Positions 38,507-49,617 of a stretch of DNA of 64,000 nucleotides are shown here, in pieces. Position numbers and translations under genes: made by a program. The stretch is from Rachycentron canadum. Its lineage: Eukaryota > Chordata > Actinopteri > Carangiformes > Rachycentridae. Position 1 is the stretch's first letter; every line of letters begins with the position of its first letter. Under the pieces are notes generated by a model that saw nothing but the letters and a program-made list of their open reading frames with translations, had not been told where the DNA came from and did not search any database. The stretch lies in contig CM076652.1 in the NCBI GenBank assembly GCA_038496675.1, positions 10,587,289 to 10,651,288 of the forward strand. The letters run 5' to 3'.

Positions 38507-41500
38507 CAGCATACAGGTTCAGGATCTGTTTGTACAGCGGAGCGGTGGGTACAATGACGTCATCAATGTCATTGTTCTCTGACTGGTTCTCCATCTTCTC
38601 CAAGGCCTCACTCAGCTCCTCATCCTTTCTCTTCAGGAGCTCAATGTTCTGGTCAACATCAGTCTAGTGGAAAGAGTCACAACCATATAACCATTTGTTT
38701 ATTTCATTATTGTGGAAAAGATAACGATAAAGGATAAAGGACAAAAAAAAAAAAAAACACTGAAAAAGAGGACGATGTCCTACCACTTCCCGGTCCAGTC
38801 GTGCAACCATGTCCTCCAGTTTCTGATGCCCTTTCTTCAGGTCTTCCTCTGTTCGCTTCAGGGCATCCAGCTCAGCCTGAGCTCTGTCCATCTCCTCCTT
38901 CATCCTCCAGCGAAGTTTGTCACTAACTGCTGAAATCAGAGATGCCCGGATTGTGTCCTCGCCAATGGTGCCATCTCGGCTCTGACCTATAGACAAAGAA
39001 ATTAAGAAGTAAGGTAACACAGTGAATAGTTGTTAAATGTGAAATTATTAATCTTGGCCTTCCATTTATTCAGATTTATCTTGAATCACTGAAAAAAGGA
39101 AACCTCTGGAAACTGATGTAATCTATTTGAGCAGTCAAGGACTAAATGCTCATTTTTTGGATTGCATAACTGAGATTTTATATATATATATATATAATGG
39201 ATAGATCAATGTGTAGATCAAAAAAATTGTGCAATTATAAGCTCAATGTTTTTCTAACATTTTCTTCCCATAACACAACTTCATGAGAGTTACCAAAACA
39301 ATAAAATATTATACATAACAATAAATGAAACACCAGAAATTTATTTAATGCTGATAAATGCCAGGTTATGTAAGTGAAAATGCATTGATAGATGTCTTCA
39401 GAGTCAAGACCACCTAATGTGCAGTCAGCAATACAAATGTCAGAGTTGATCAGCCTTGAGATCTGAGTAGTCTACAGGCAAACCAATTTCTTCTCCCTCA
39501 CTAAATATAGGAGATGGCTTAAACTGCCCCTGCATGCTGGTCCTTGACCAGCATTTCACTGGTGCTAACTGATGTTGGGAGACCACATAGGTCCGCTGAT
39601 CATGGGTCTGTCTTTGTGTGGAGTTTCTGTTCCTGTCCTAAAAATAGCGCTGGGTGCTTCTGAGGTGTGGGGGCTGGAAGGGAGACTGTTTTCTTTCCTT
39701 TCGGGTCCATCCTACCCTTTGGCCTTTAAGACTCCCAACTCTAGTTACAGAAACGACCTTTCGGTAGTGGCTCAGCGTGCCACCGAAGTCACACAGAGGG
39801 TGAAAGAGTTTGAGTCAGAAGGTCAACGGTCTTCGTTGAGGGTTAACTAAAGAACATGGAAAGGAGGAAAGGTATTGTTTTGTTTGGGGTAAATCAACCT
39901 TTTCCTTAATATTGAATCACTGTATTGCAATGTCATGATACACCGGAAACTGCTGTATGATTATAAATAACTTATTTCAGAATTTATAAATGTGTGATTA
40001 ACATGTGGATATAAAAAAGAAACATACATGAGGAAATGCAGACAACAGTTTTTGTACATCCAGTGGAAATTTCAACTTCCAAAAAATATAGATAGAACAG
40101 AAATAAAGCATCCAAGACATTTAATATAATACATACCAACTGTGGAGACTGGAGTCTGGGTGGGGTAGTGAGCAGGGCCTGCAGTGGTGGGGTAAGAGTT
40201 GCTTCCTTGGTACTGGTATCCTGGATAGCCTCTGCAAATAATTATATAATAATATATAAAAAAATGAATATGTATGTATGTATGTGTGTATATATGCTTT
40301 ATATTTTCTATTTCAGAGATTTCAAACATCTATCTTTAAAACAAAAAAAAGCCAGGATGGTCGTGTTGGGAAATATTAATTATAAATGAATAAATATTAA
40401 TATACTACATTATCTGGGGTTAAGAAGTTTGAGTAATGCTCGGCAAACATCTTACCCTGGGTTGGGATTTGGGCTGTAGGGTGACACTGCAGGCATGCCA
40501 GGCATGTAGGAAGCTGACAGAGAGAGAGAAGGTGAAACAATTAAGCCTGAGGTCATACAGGTCTCTTTCACTATCACACAGACAAACTTTCCTGTCAGTT
40601 TCAGTCATGTGTTGTGAGCTCCATCTGGTGCTGAAGAAAATAAATGCATTTTTCAAAAACATCATCTATTTGGTTTTTACTGAGTGGGGTTTCTAATATT
40701 TAGTGCACTATCACAGATTTAGTTGGGAGGTACAAAATATACAAAAAACACCTACCAATATAGTGAGAGAGTATATAAATAGCTCCATCAGTACCATATT
40801 TGTGTGAATGAAGTCTGTTCTTCTGACACTTTATGCAACTCCTCAGCCATTTATTAAATTACATTACCTTATTTTCAATCAAAATCAATGTCACTCACGG
40901 TTTGGGGGTCCAGCTGCTTGGAAGGCTTGGTAGGGAGCTTGTGTATTGGGACGAGAAAACACAGGAGGCTCTTCCCCAAACACCACAATCATCACCTGAA
41001 TCAGACCATACAGGTCTGACTGAGGCTGTAAGACATGCAGTCAAAGTTAAGTTTTTAATAAACTAATACAACAAATGCAGAACATTGTAAATTGACCAAA
41101 AGGAAAGTCACAGTTCAAATATTACTTAGAACTTCAGATACATTTATGGCCCTTGTGATTGGCCCACTTTGTGCTGATGACTAATAATAATATAAATATA
41201 TAATAATAATTTAAAAAAAAATCCTAAACATATCTAAAATATTTTGGAGAGCCATAACTTACTCTTATACTGTAATAGTGTATGTTGGAGCCCACGTCGT
41301 AGATTTCAAATATGGTATTGTGACACTCAAACCCTAAAACTTCTGCAACAGTATCTGTTTTTTTTTTTAAATTATTCATTCTAATTTATGTATATTTTAT
41401 ACATTCCACATATTGTCACTCCCTAAATAACTACCATTAAAAATAGTAATTGAAATTCACACTTACATGCTTCCACTCATGTAAATAAGGCAGATAGATC

Positions 41501-43172
41501 TTGCCATTGGCATCGATGTGCTTGCCAGTTTTAATCATCATGGCACTGGTAGGTTTAACAAAACATATGGGAGGGTTGTAGGGATATGTGTCGAGCAGCC
41601 ACAGACACACTGGGATGTTGTAGACATTGCCTAATGGGGAAAAAAAAAAAAAACCCACAAAGTTAAAATGTGAAAGTTTTGAAGTCTCAACATTCTTATC
41701 TCCCCACCTTTAATGCTTAATAAACTGTGTCTTATTTTTAAGCATCCTTTGGTGTTCTGTTTGAGAGAACAAGGGACCTTCATGAAACCTACATGAGACA
41801 TACATGATATACTGTATGTCAAGCAAATACATTTCACAGTTTAACAAATTTTCTTGATATTAAGCAAGATGGCAATGTATGCAAGCCCAAACCAGATCTT
41901 GGGAGCCTCTGGGTTATGCTTGAAGCTCACTGATTTTGTGAGGAGACATGTTCCATTTCCTAAATGGAATTTAATCCAAGATGTCAAAAGGTCGAAAAAC
42001 TGGCAGCTCAAGGACATGGAGCACCAAAATACAAGATGCAATTTCATTTCAGGTACACATGCTTGCTCTAAAACTGTATGTGTCTTCTTCTCTCTCGATT
42101 TCATTTAAATTGACAACTATTTGTCCATTTGCTGCAGTATGTAGGCCTACAGATGAGAAGTTTGTTTTGAAGAAGTGCAGGATAGTGTGTGGTAGAGCAA
42201 GCACACAAGAGGAAAAGCATAAACAAGCAAACACATTTTCAAATTCTATGAAAGAGCATAATACAATATGGTTTTATGAAGAAAATCTTTTTTAGAAGGC
42301 GTGAGAAACATTTTTTTTACCTCTGTAGGTTACTGGGACTGTTCCCGTCAAGCTCATCAGGTCTCTTGTGGAGCCATCATTAAACACTGAAACAAAGGAA
42401 GATACATGGTCATCAAGCAAAATGTCATATAAACAACAACAAGTAACTTGGACAGCATTGTCAAATGAAGGAAATCAGTATTAATTTACCATAGGCATCC
42501 ATGACTGGCTTCAAGTCCTTGTACTGGGAGATGACATTGGTTATCTCACGAATAGTCAGATCTCTGTATTTGTATTGCTGGAAAATGGCAATAAAAGAAA
42601 AGAAGACAAATATCGAGATGTGTCTGTTTAAATACAATGGTGTTTTATACTTGTTCCTTAAATGCAGACATATCTATCGATATGATAAAAATGTAGCAAC
42701 GTCATCAATCTCAAAGGCCAGAGCTGTTATCGGCAGGATTGGTTGACGGACGTTAGAGTTACACTTCATTTACAACTAAACCTCAGTTGTTAATTTTCTG
42801 TCTGCTCTTATTCCAATGGCATCTTGAAAGGCTAACAAATTGTATCGTAGAACAGTGGTTTTATAACACATAAGTGACGCTAGCTGGGTGGATATGCTGG
42901 ATAGCCGGTAAATGTAACAAACAAACTTATACAAGTTATTTGAAAAATCCGTCACATTAGTGAGGCTATAGAACAAAACATAAGGTTTAAGTTCTCGGGG
43001 GAGCGGGCTGATTATTAAGCGCACACACTCCAAACACTGTTCAATAGTTAACTAGCTAATAGCGCCATGTTTGGGTGTCGGTAGCATTGGCTAGCCACCA
43101 TCTATCACTACAGTTCAGCAGTAGGCTTACCTTCAGCATCTTCTTCAGGGCACCTTCGTTGACAACTGCCAT
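38507..43172 (-). CDS. tsg101: TSG101, ESCRT-I subunit (C-terminus cut off by assembly gap)
   Basis: Nine minus-strand exons: 43131-43172, 42490-42577, 42321-42386, 41467-41630, 40899-41025, 40456-40513, 40137-40231, 38784-38986 and 38507-38663 (cut). All visible junctions are GT-AG and the phases join without a frameshift, giving 333 residues. Residues 1-~145 are a UEV domain, an E2 ubiquitin-conjugating fold without the catalytic cysteine. It binds ubiquitin and PTAP-type motifs, and the tyrosines matching human Y63 and Y68 are present (VTYRGNVYNIP). Residues ~146-214 are a Pro/Tyr/Gly-rich linker that keeps GPPNPSY, matching the CEP55-binding GPPX3Y pattern used in abscission. Residues ~215-310 form the coiled coil (TIRASLISAVSDKLRWRMKE onward). 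The start of the C-terminal steadiness region (NNDIDDVIVPTAPLYKQILN) is followed by the N at 38506. Human TSG101 has 390 residues, so about 57 are missing. In the cell the protein sorts ubiquitinated cargo at endosomes with VPS28 and VPS37. The start codon is the first ATG, reading MAVVNEGALKKMLK. Assignment is firm; which teleost paralogue label applies is not known. Confidence 0.97.
39553..39850. other. Unexplained open block inside a tsg101 intron
   Basis: In the intron between tsg101 exons 7 and 8, a plus-strand frame of 92 codons (39572-39850) lies in sequence more GC-rich than the rest of the intron. The translation (includes VVAQRATEVTQRVKEFESEG) matches no family I recognise. It may be an old repeat insertion. 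Confidence 0.3.
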
Positions 43173-43580
43173 GGTGTATGTATTTCTGTCTTAACAGTTC
43201 CTATTAATGAGTTAAATGAATCAACAGCTGTCCTTTAGGCCAGCTGGGGCGACAACTAATTCAAGCTAACGCTAGCTAGCAGGGCTTCACTAAATGCTAG
43301 GCTAACGTTAGCCCAGCTTTGGGCCTGACTACAATTATGACAGTAATTCGGTTTCTATATGCAGCCTTTCTGTCCAACACAAGTAATGTTTCTATTGTTA
43401 ACGCGCTGAGATTCAATAAATATTGAGAACCGGCAACAAACACAAATAGTTAAGTACTTGTTCTAAAAAGAGATCGCAAAACAAACAACCGATTATCAAC
43501 AAAAGGAATTTCCGGTGGTGCACCTGACATCTTCCGGTCGGCGTGTGACGTGTAAGCCACGCCACACCCCGAAACAGCGC
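43173..43580 (-). promoter_or_regulatory. Putative tsg101 promoter and 5' UTR region
   Basis: This lies directly upstream of the tsg101 ATG. Two ETS-type cores sit 337-365 bp upstream (TTTCCGG at 43509-43515 and CTTCCGG at 43531-43537), next to a CRE half-site TGACGT at 43546-43551 and a locally CpG-rich stretch (43535-43585). ETS plus CRE sites are typical of TATA-less housekeeping promoters. A perfect 12-bp palindrome GCTAACGTTAGC (43301-43312) and nearby GCTAGC repeats also occur here. No TATA box is evident. The transcription start is inferred, not seen. Confidence 0.5.
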
Positions 43581-45310
43581 GCATAAACATACGCACCCAT
43601 GCACGCACATACATTATATATAAAATTAAATTATAAACTATGTGGAGTTTTAGACACTGAACATAATGCACAGTCTTAGATCAATATAAAGCTTCATATT
43701 GAAACTGGTTTTAAATAATCCTGTGCACTGGTTGTACTGTCACAAATCCCTGTTGTGTGATCAAACAGTGGGAGATCAAAAAAGTTTCCAATAACACTAA
43801 ATACTACATATCACAGAAGAGCTTTGTGTAATTTATGTATTGATCAGTTCTAACCCCACTGGTCTCTACTGTCATCCACGACTGGTTGCATCTATGTGGC
43901 AAACTGGTATCAGAATAACTATGAAACTCCGATCTCTTAGTATCTTGTCACGTATTGTGATACATTTAATATTTCTTAAATCTTACTTGTGGTAATTTCC
44001 AATGAGTTATATTATATAAAACAGTTTAGTACACAGACCGGGAAAATAAACTGCTGCCAAAGCCCCAGACAGACAAAGATAAGTGACAACAGAGTGACGT
44101 CCTCACTGATCATCTGCCTTGATGTGAGGACTGGCAGAATTAATTTTCAGTTCTATTTTGCCCAACAGATATTTAAGTGCAAATGCAATGGACCGAGGGA
44201 GCTGTTTGCTTACTGTATTTACGTACTATGAAATATTGGTAATAAGGTGAAATATCAAACAGCCTTTCAGTTTTCATTTTAACATTGTCACAGAACACAT
44301 AGATTATGTAAAAATGCTAATTGGTTTACTGCATTTTCTTTTTAATATTGACTTAAATAATGCACCCTGTGGGAAGCAGGGTCACGTGACTCCTGGCCTG
44401 AAGAGCAGCAGGTGTGCTGACTGGTCAGCTCACACAGGTGCCTTGAGTGTTCATTCTCTTCTTCTGTGGTCATACTCCGTTTGCCATCATTTCACCTTTG
44501 TTCCCGAGTGTGTTGAGTGAGTAGGATATTTCAAGTCATCTTTACTTTGTTGTTAAGGAGTGATTTTTTTTTTTTAAATTTAGAATTGTATGTTTCTTTA
44601 ATCAGGCTGATATGAATAGAACTTGACCTGTGTTCACTTTGTTTCATTTGTAGAAATATAATCTGACTGCAAGCAAAACATTAAATACTTTCAAATGGAA
44701 CCTGCTGACTGCTTCTCTTCTGTTTTGATCATATTAAGTCCAGTATAATCTTGGGGGGGGGGGCACAACACAGCCTCAGTAGATTATGGTGTGTATTATG
44801 GGGTAGATTAGTGTCTTAAATTCACCTGAGTTCAGATGTATAATTTACACTAGTCTGAGTGAGCACAGGCCTTTGACATTTGATAAGTCTAAACTTCCAG
44901 AGCACGTTTGTTCTGGTGTATTAGCCTCGTTTATTTGCACTCAACAGCTGTTAATGTGGGGCTTCAGTTGAGGAGTGATGCAGTTCCTGTATTCCACCAT
45001 TTCATTTGTAACTTACGACCATTAACCTTGTATTTAGTCGAACTTGGTCTCATCTGAATGAAAAGTTGTGGCTATTTATTAGCACTTTGGTGCACAGCTG
45101 CCGTCGTGTTGTACAGTTTTCCTTTACTTACGGCTTCAGTTAATGGGTTTTTGCTGCAGCTCATGAATTTCGAAAAGTATTTCACTCGCAACTTTTTATC
45201 TCTGGACTTCGTATTTTTCTTTTGGTTAATTCTGTCCCCTGTGTCCATGTAACAAAGCGGTATACAAAAACAACAGGTAAACTGCGAAACAAACGAACAC
45301 CTGTAACAAC

Positions 45311-45458
45311 TGCAGGTGTGGGAAGAGGCGGGGAAGAAACAGAGCAGAGGAGAGATGCACTATTTTATACACTGCCCTCGTGCGGTAATTGGACAGAAAA
45401 CGCGCCATCTCGGGTTTAAATGGAGACGAAGAAAACCACGATGGCGCAGTGCAGTCAC
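45311..45458. repeat. Duplicated block, copy 1
   Basis: About 148 bp that aligns clearly with 47543-47686. Shared blocks include GCGGGGAAGAAACAGAGCA, ACACTGCCCT, TTTAAATG and a GATGGYGCAGTGCA core. Copy 1 is richer in CpG. A weaker match may extend upstream to about 45089 (GGTGCACAGCTGC). Confidence 0.8.
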
Positions 45459-46423
45459 CTGCTCTGTGTACGGGCTCCTCATCCTCATCCTCATCCTCAT
45501 CCTCATCCTCATCCTCATCCAACGAAGTTCCCAGGTAAATCCTGACAGTACTGGAAGCTTTGAGTTTACTCGATCAGAGATCCTGTTTGAGAGGAGGGCT
45601 CACTTACATTGTGCAAGAAGTGACTTGAAGTGAAATGTCGACCCTTATTGTTTTGTTTGGGAAGAGGCTGATTGAGCACAAATTTAAGATGCTGAATAAG
45701 TTTTAGTAAGATTTTAGTGGAATAAGATGCTTTGAAAGTGCTTTTGACAATATTGCTGAGCAGAAACTGGGTCCATAAAGTTACCACGGTTGTACCAAGT
45801 AGTTTTTTTTTTTTTCCCATCTGCATCCCGTTTCCGCTCTGGTTTTATTCTGAAAGTTGTGACCGGACGTCGTGATTCGTATCTTTCCGCCGCTTTGACG
45901 CGTCTTTTAAATGTTTGCTCGAAGCAGCTCTTCACCAAAGATACTAAGTTTCTCCGTGACCCTGTTTTGACTCCGTTTCTTGTGCTTCTTGTTCTGCTCT
46001 GGTTGAGGACTGGTTCATGTGCGGCTACGCCAGGTTTCACCCAGGCTGCAGAGCAGAACAAGGGCTGGTGTTGACAGCAACAATTGGCTGGTTTTATAAC
46101 AGCTGATTCATTGCCACTAGCAAATGCCACTAAAACCACAACCGAGAAATCTAAGTCTGTTATGATGAGAAATGTGTTGATGTTTTTAAAGAGTCAAACT
46201 GTTGCGTAGATACTGTTAAAAGTCACGTGCCTGTTAATTTTGCTACTTTTGTAATGACAGTTGTAAATGTCTGATCACCCTTTGTTTATCCTAAAACATC
46301 ACATTTTGAAGTCCTCCTTTCACTTAAAGTGGAAACATTTAAACTCTTTCCAGGATTCCTGGAAGCAGGAGCTGTGTGAGGCCACCTCCTCTGAAAGCGA
46401 TGGAGCATAACCAGCGGCTAATG
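45421..46423 (+). other. Possible two-exon plus-strand transcript upstream of tsg101
   Basis: A candidate first exon ends at 45534 with CAG/GTAAAT. A second exon (46354-46423) has a CTCTTTCCAG acceptor and an ATGGTAAGT donor. The second exon contains ATG at 46400 opening eight codons (MEHNQRLM) before the donor. No later coding exon was found on the plus strand, so this may be a non-coding transcript or chance. It would run divergently from tsg101, 2.2 kb away. Confidence 0.25.
45476..45520 (+). repeat. (TCCTCA)n hexanucleotide repeat
   Basis: About 7.5 perfect copies of a 6-bp unit. It reads as Leu-Ile or Pro-His on the plus strand and Asp-Glu on the minus strand, so open frames crossing it are repeat artefacts unless transcript evidence says otherwise. 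Confidence 0.95.
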
Positions 46424-47542
46424 GTAAGTCATTGTCTTGACTTCACTTGTATGGGCTCACATTTTGAACGTGTTAAGGGATGTTTTTTACACCTGAATCT
46501 GATTGGAGGGTGAAGGTCCAATCACAAAGCTGAGGCCAATCAGAGGGAGCAGGTTCTGGTCCAGTAGAGTTTCAAGATGGATGACTGCACAGGCTAGAAA
46601 TTCTACTACACCTTTCAGCATCTGCAGTTTTGAGGTGAAACAGACACCAAAAGAAATGCTTTTATAACGGTGTGTACTGATGCAGAGCAGAAAACAGAAA
46701 AACTATTCCTACACAGTGACACTGAAGTTACAAGGGGCAAAAGTTATAGTTTTCAGCTCTGCTTTTGTATTCACACATCTACAAAAGCATTTCTTCTTTC
46801 ACTGTTTTCATTTAAACCTCTCCACTGATTATTTGTTCAGTTTTAATTCAGTCTTTTCTACTCTATACAAAAGTCATCAACACAACCACTTTTTTTTTTC
46901 ACATGCAAAAACTTAATTTCTCATGCAGATTTATTTTACAAGTTTACAAACCTGAACTTTGGATATGAACTTTGGAATTTGTAAACATTAATTTCAAGTT
47001 CAAAATCATTTTAACCCTAATTTCAGCCTATATACAAGTCACCACCCGGACAGGCTGGGCGCACGGCCCACTGGTGTGTCGGGGGGACTCAATGCTAGCG
47101 CTATGCTAGCTTACTCTGCCCTATTTTTTTTTTTTGGTTTGTCAGTTTCCCTTACTGTACCAATGTTCTTGCTGTTCTCTGTGGGATATCTTGATCTGAG
47201 GATTCTGTGATGTCTCGCTTTAGGTCAGATAACAGACTTAACTGTCCTTGGGAATTGGAATGATGTGACAAAAAACCTTATATTTACTCAAACTACCTTT
47301 CAAATGAATCAACTGTGTTGCATAAATAAAAGCTGTGATTCATAGCAACGGATGGTGCACAGCTGCTGCTCGTCTTTTAGTAGCAGTTTTCTTGGACTTC
47401 CTGTTTGTTAGTTTACGCTTTGCTGTAAATCCAGAGGTAAAACAGCAAAAGTCTGAACACCAGACTTTAGAATCTTTGCCATATGAAAACACTTAAAAAT
47501 TAGGTACAATGGGAAATAAATCTGCACTTGCAAAAGTCAGTT

Positions 47543-47686
47543 ATGCAGGAAGGGGCGGGGAAGAAACAGAGCAAAATAGACCTATGCTACTTACACACTG
47601 CCCTGCTATATTAATTGGGCAGAAAATGCACCATCTCATCTTTAAATGCACACTACAAAAACCATGATGGTGCAGTGCACAGTCAG
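47543..47686. repeat. Duplicated block, copy 2
   Basis: About 144 bp in the same orientation as copy 1 at 45311-45458, 2.2 kb away. Several CpG positions of copy 1 are TpG or CpA here (CGCGCC versus TGCACC; CGATGGCGC versus TGATGGTGC), the pattern left by methylated-CpG decay. Confidence 0.8.
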
Positions 47687-48669
47687 TACAACACAGCAAG
47701 TCCACTTTTATCCTGTTTACACGAGGAAACTCAGACACTCCAAAAGTGTTTGTCAACAGACGAGCAGAAAACAGTCCAACTTAGTGGTTTCATGACATGT
47801 ATGTATGTGTTTGGTCTGTACACACACACACATTTTGTCAGAATATTTGCTCTGTTATGTTTTCTTTCACAATAAATTAAGTGACGTTCTTTTGTTAATA
47901 AACCATGGTTTATTTTTGCAGCACCCAGCTGTGTATGTATGTTTTCTCTTTCCACATTGTAAGTCCTCAACAGTTGTGACAAAGGGACACAACAAATGTA
48001 GTCACAATAAAGATTTCTTAGCTGCTTGTAAAAATATGGGCATTCAAAAACAACAGTTTGATCATACAAAAAAAGAGAAATTTAAACATTTTTCTTTAAA
48101 AAAAAAAAAAGTACCAATCATGCTACATTTGTTTTTTATCAGGTGTTGTGGAATACTTTTTACACGTCGTCATTTTAATAACTTGAAAAACAGATACAGC
48201 ATGTCAATTCATGAACTATAAGACAATCAATGGATACCATTTGACATCTGCACATAGGAAAAAACACTACGCAGGAAACACTACCTTTTTCATGCACAGT
48301 TTTTACACAAATTACATCCCATAAAATATTAACACGTTGTTTCATTTTCCTGCTGGAAAGGTTGACCATCTTCTCTGGCTAAAGACACATAAAGACTTTC
48401 ATCTGTCTTTGAAAGTTCATGTTCTTGCCTGTGGTGCTGTAGCCAGCCTAAGAAAAATGAGAAGGGCCCTTATCAGTCACAGCAAACTCAGAAACATGTT
48501 GACAGGCAAAAGGCATTCTATTATCAACCTTAAATTTATGAGGGGTGAACCTAGATTCATACTTAATCAAGCGTGACCTAGATATGAACCTTGGATCTTG
48601 GAACGTCAGCTTGTGTCTAGGTCATAGATGCTTATTGTTTTGAAACAACATGGAGGCTGCCATTTTAAG

Positions 48670-49617
48670 TCACTTACATGAGGCTTGTTCAGGCTGTGAA
48701 TGAGGCTGCATGCATACAGGAGGGGAATCTCCAAACATGACAGCCATTACCTGCAGCAGGCTGACTAGATCACGCTCACCCTGGAAGGAGAGAGGAAGAG
48801 TCGCACACATCAATGCAGCATGGCTTTACATCTTTAGAGGGTACTGCACTCTACATGCCAGTGCAGGCTAAAATAATTCCTTAACCCTGTTGCCATCAAC
48901 CCTGTCAGAGATTAACAAGGTAATGTATGAGTTCTCACAGGCTTCCACTCCTCCAGATAAGGCATCTCCACTTCACCATTGCTGGAGATAAACTTTCCTC
49001 TGAGGAGAATCATCTCTTGTGAGGGCCTGACATAGCAGATGGGGGCGGTCTGGGGGTAGCCTTCCTCAATCCACAGGCATATGGGTATGTTGTAGGTCTT
49101 GTCTTGTATAAAAACAAAGGGGCAGGGATATTTTAATTTGCATACTGCTTTCTTGTTTTTGAATTGATCACAATCCATGTCAAAATGAGCTCCTGCTTAT
49201 AATTCAGATATTAAATAAAATGACAAAATGTTACCATCAAATAAGACAGTAATGGTTCCGGTTAGACTCATCAAGTTCTTTGTGGTTCCATCATTGTAAA
49301 CTATGTGAAAAAGGAACAATGACTTGTTGAAATTAACCACATGTTGAAAAAGTTCAACAGATTTTGAGCTGTTATTCTGCAACTTACCGTATTTATCCAT
49401 CATGGGCACCAGATTTTTGAAGTGAGTCATTGCAACATGTATTTCATGAGCCACATGTTTGCGAAGGTAAGTCTTCAAAATAAAAGGATAAAAAACACAC
49501 TTTAAAAAAAAAACAACTGTACATGATTGATTTAGAGACAAATAACTCTTCTTTCAATTTGGTGATTACTCTTACCTTAGGGAGCATTTTCCTAATCTTG
49601 TCCTCACAGTATGTCAT
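48670..49617 (-). CDS. TSG101-like UEV-domain-only protein (155 aa)
   Basis: Five minus-strand exons: 49576-49617, 49388-49472, 49235-49300, 48939-49102 and 48670-48780. Exon lengths 42/85/66/164 match tsg101 exons 1-4 (42/88/66/164) with the same phases and one codon deleted in exon 2. The predicted 155-residue protein starts MTYCEDKIRKMLPK and carries the UEV signatures NDGTTKNLMSLTGTITVLF, KTYNIPICLWIEEGYPQTAP, MPYLEEWK and LLQVMAVMFGDSPPV. Like all UEVs it has no catalytic cysteine of the E2 type. Relative to human TSG101, Y63 is Phe and G65 is Asp, while Y68 and M95 equivalents remain, so PTAP/ubiquitin binding may be altered. It ends at QPHSQPEQASCK and has no proline-rich linker, coiled coil or steadiness box. 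The last exon contains an intact GTAAGT (48672-48677) at the position and phase of the tsg101 exon-5 donor, so a longer spliced form is possible, but I found no downstream exons. Introns are short (87-158 bp). It is closer to TSG101 than to UEVLD, and no lactate-dehydrogenase-like part is present. Confidence 0.85.

Larger units (their letters stand above)
43581..48669. other. Spacer between tsg101 and the UEV-only gene
   Basis: No confident gene. It holds a poly-G run (44753-44763), the hexamer repeat at 45476-45520, the duplicated blocks at 45.3 and 47.6 kb, a possible plus-strand spliced transcript (45421-46423), and AT-rich sequence with minus-strand ATTAAA (48174-48179) and AATAAA (47909-47914) that could end the UEV-only transcript. 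Confidence 0.6.

Noticed and set aside
41854..42104. Overlapping open frames on both strands in a tsg101 intron, considered as a LINE fragment
   Set aside because: No reverse-transcriptase motif could be recognised, and length is within chance for AT-rich intron sequence.
45226..45522. Minus-strand frame starting with an Asp-Glu run
   Set aside because: The acidic run is just the (TCCTCA)n repeat read antisense. The remainder has no family resemblance.
48337..48576. 79-codon plus-strand frame considered as transposase or reverse-transcriptase remnant
   Set aside because: Basic composition but no catalytic motif or terminal repeats.
48670..49617. Assignment of the UEV gene to UEVLD
   Set aside because: UEVLD adjoins TSG101 in human, but this protein matches TSG101 wording (NDG, LMSLTGT, EEWK, FGDSPPV) and no lactate-dehydrogenase-like exons are present.
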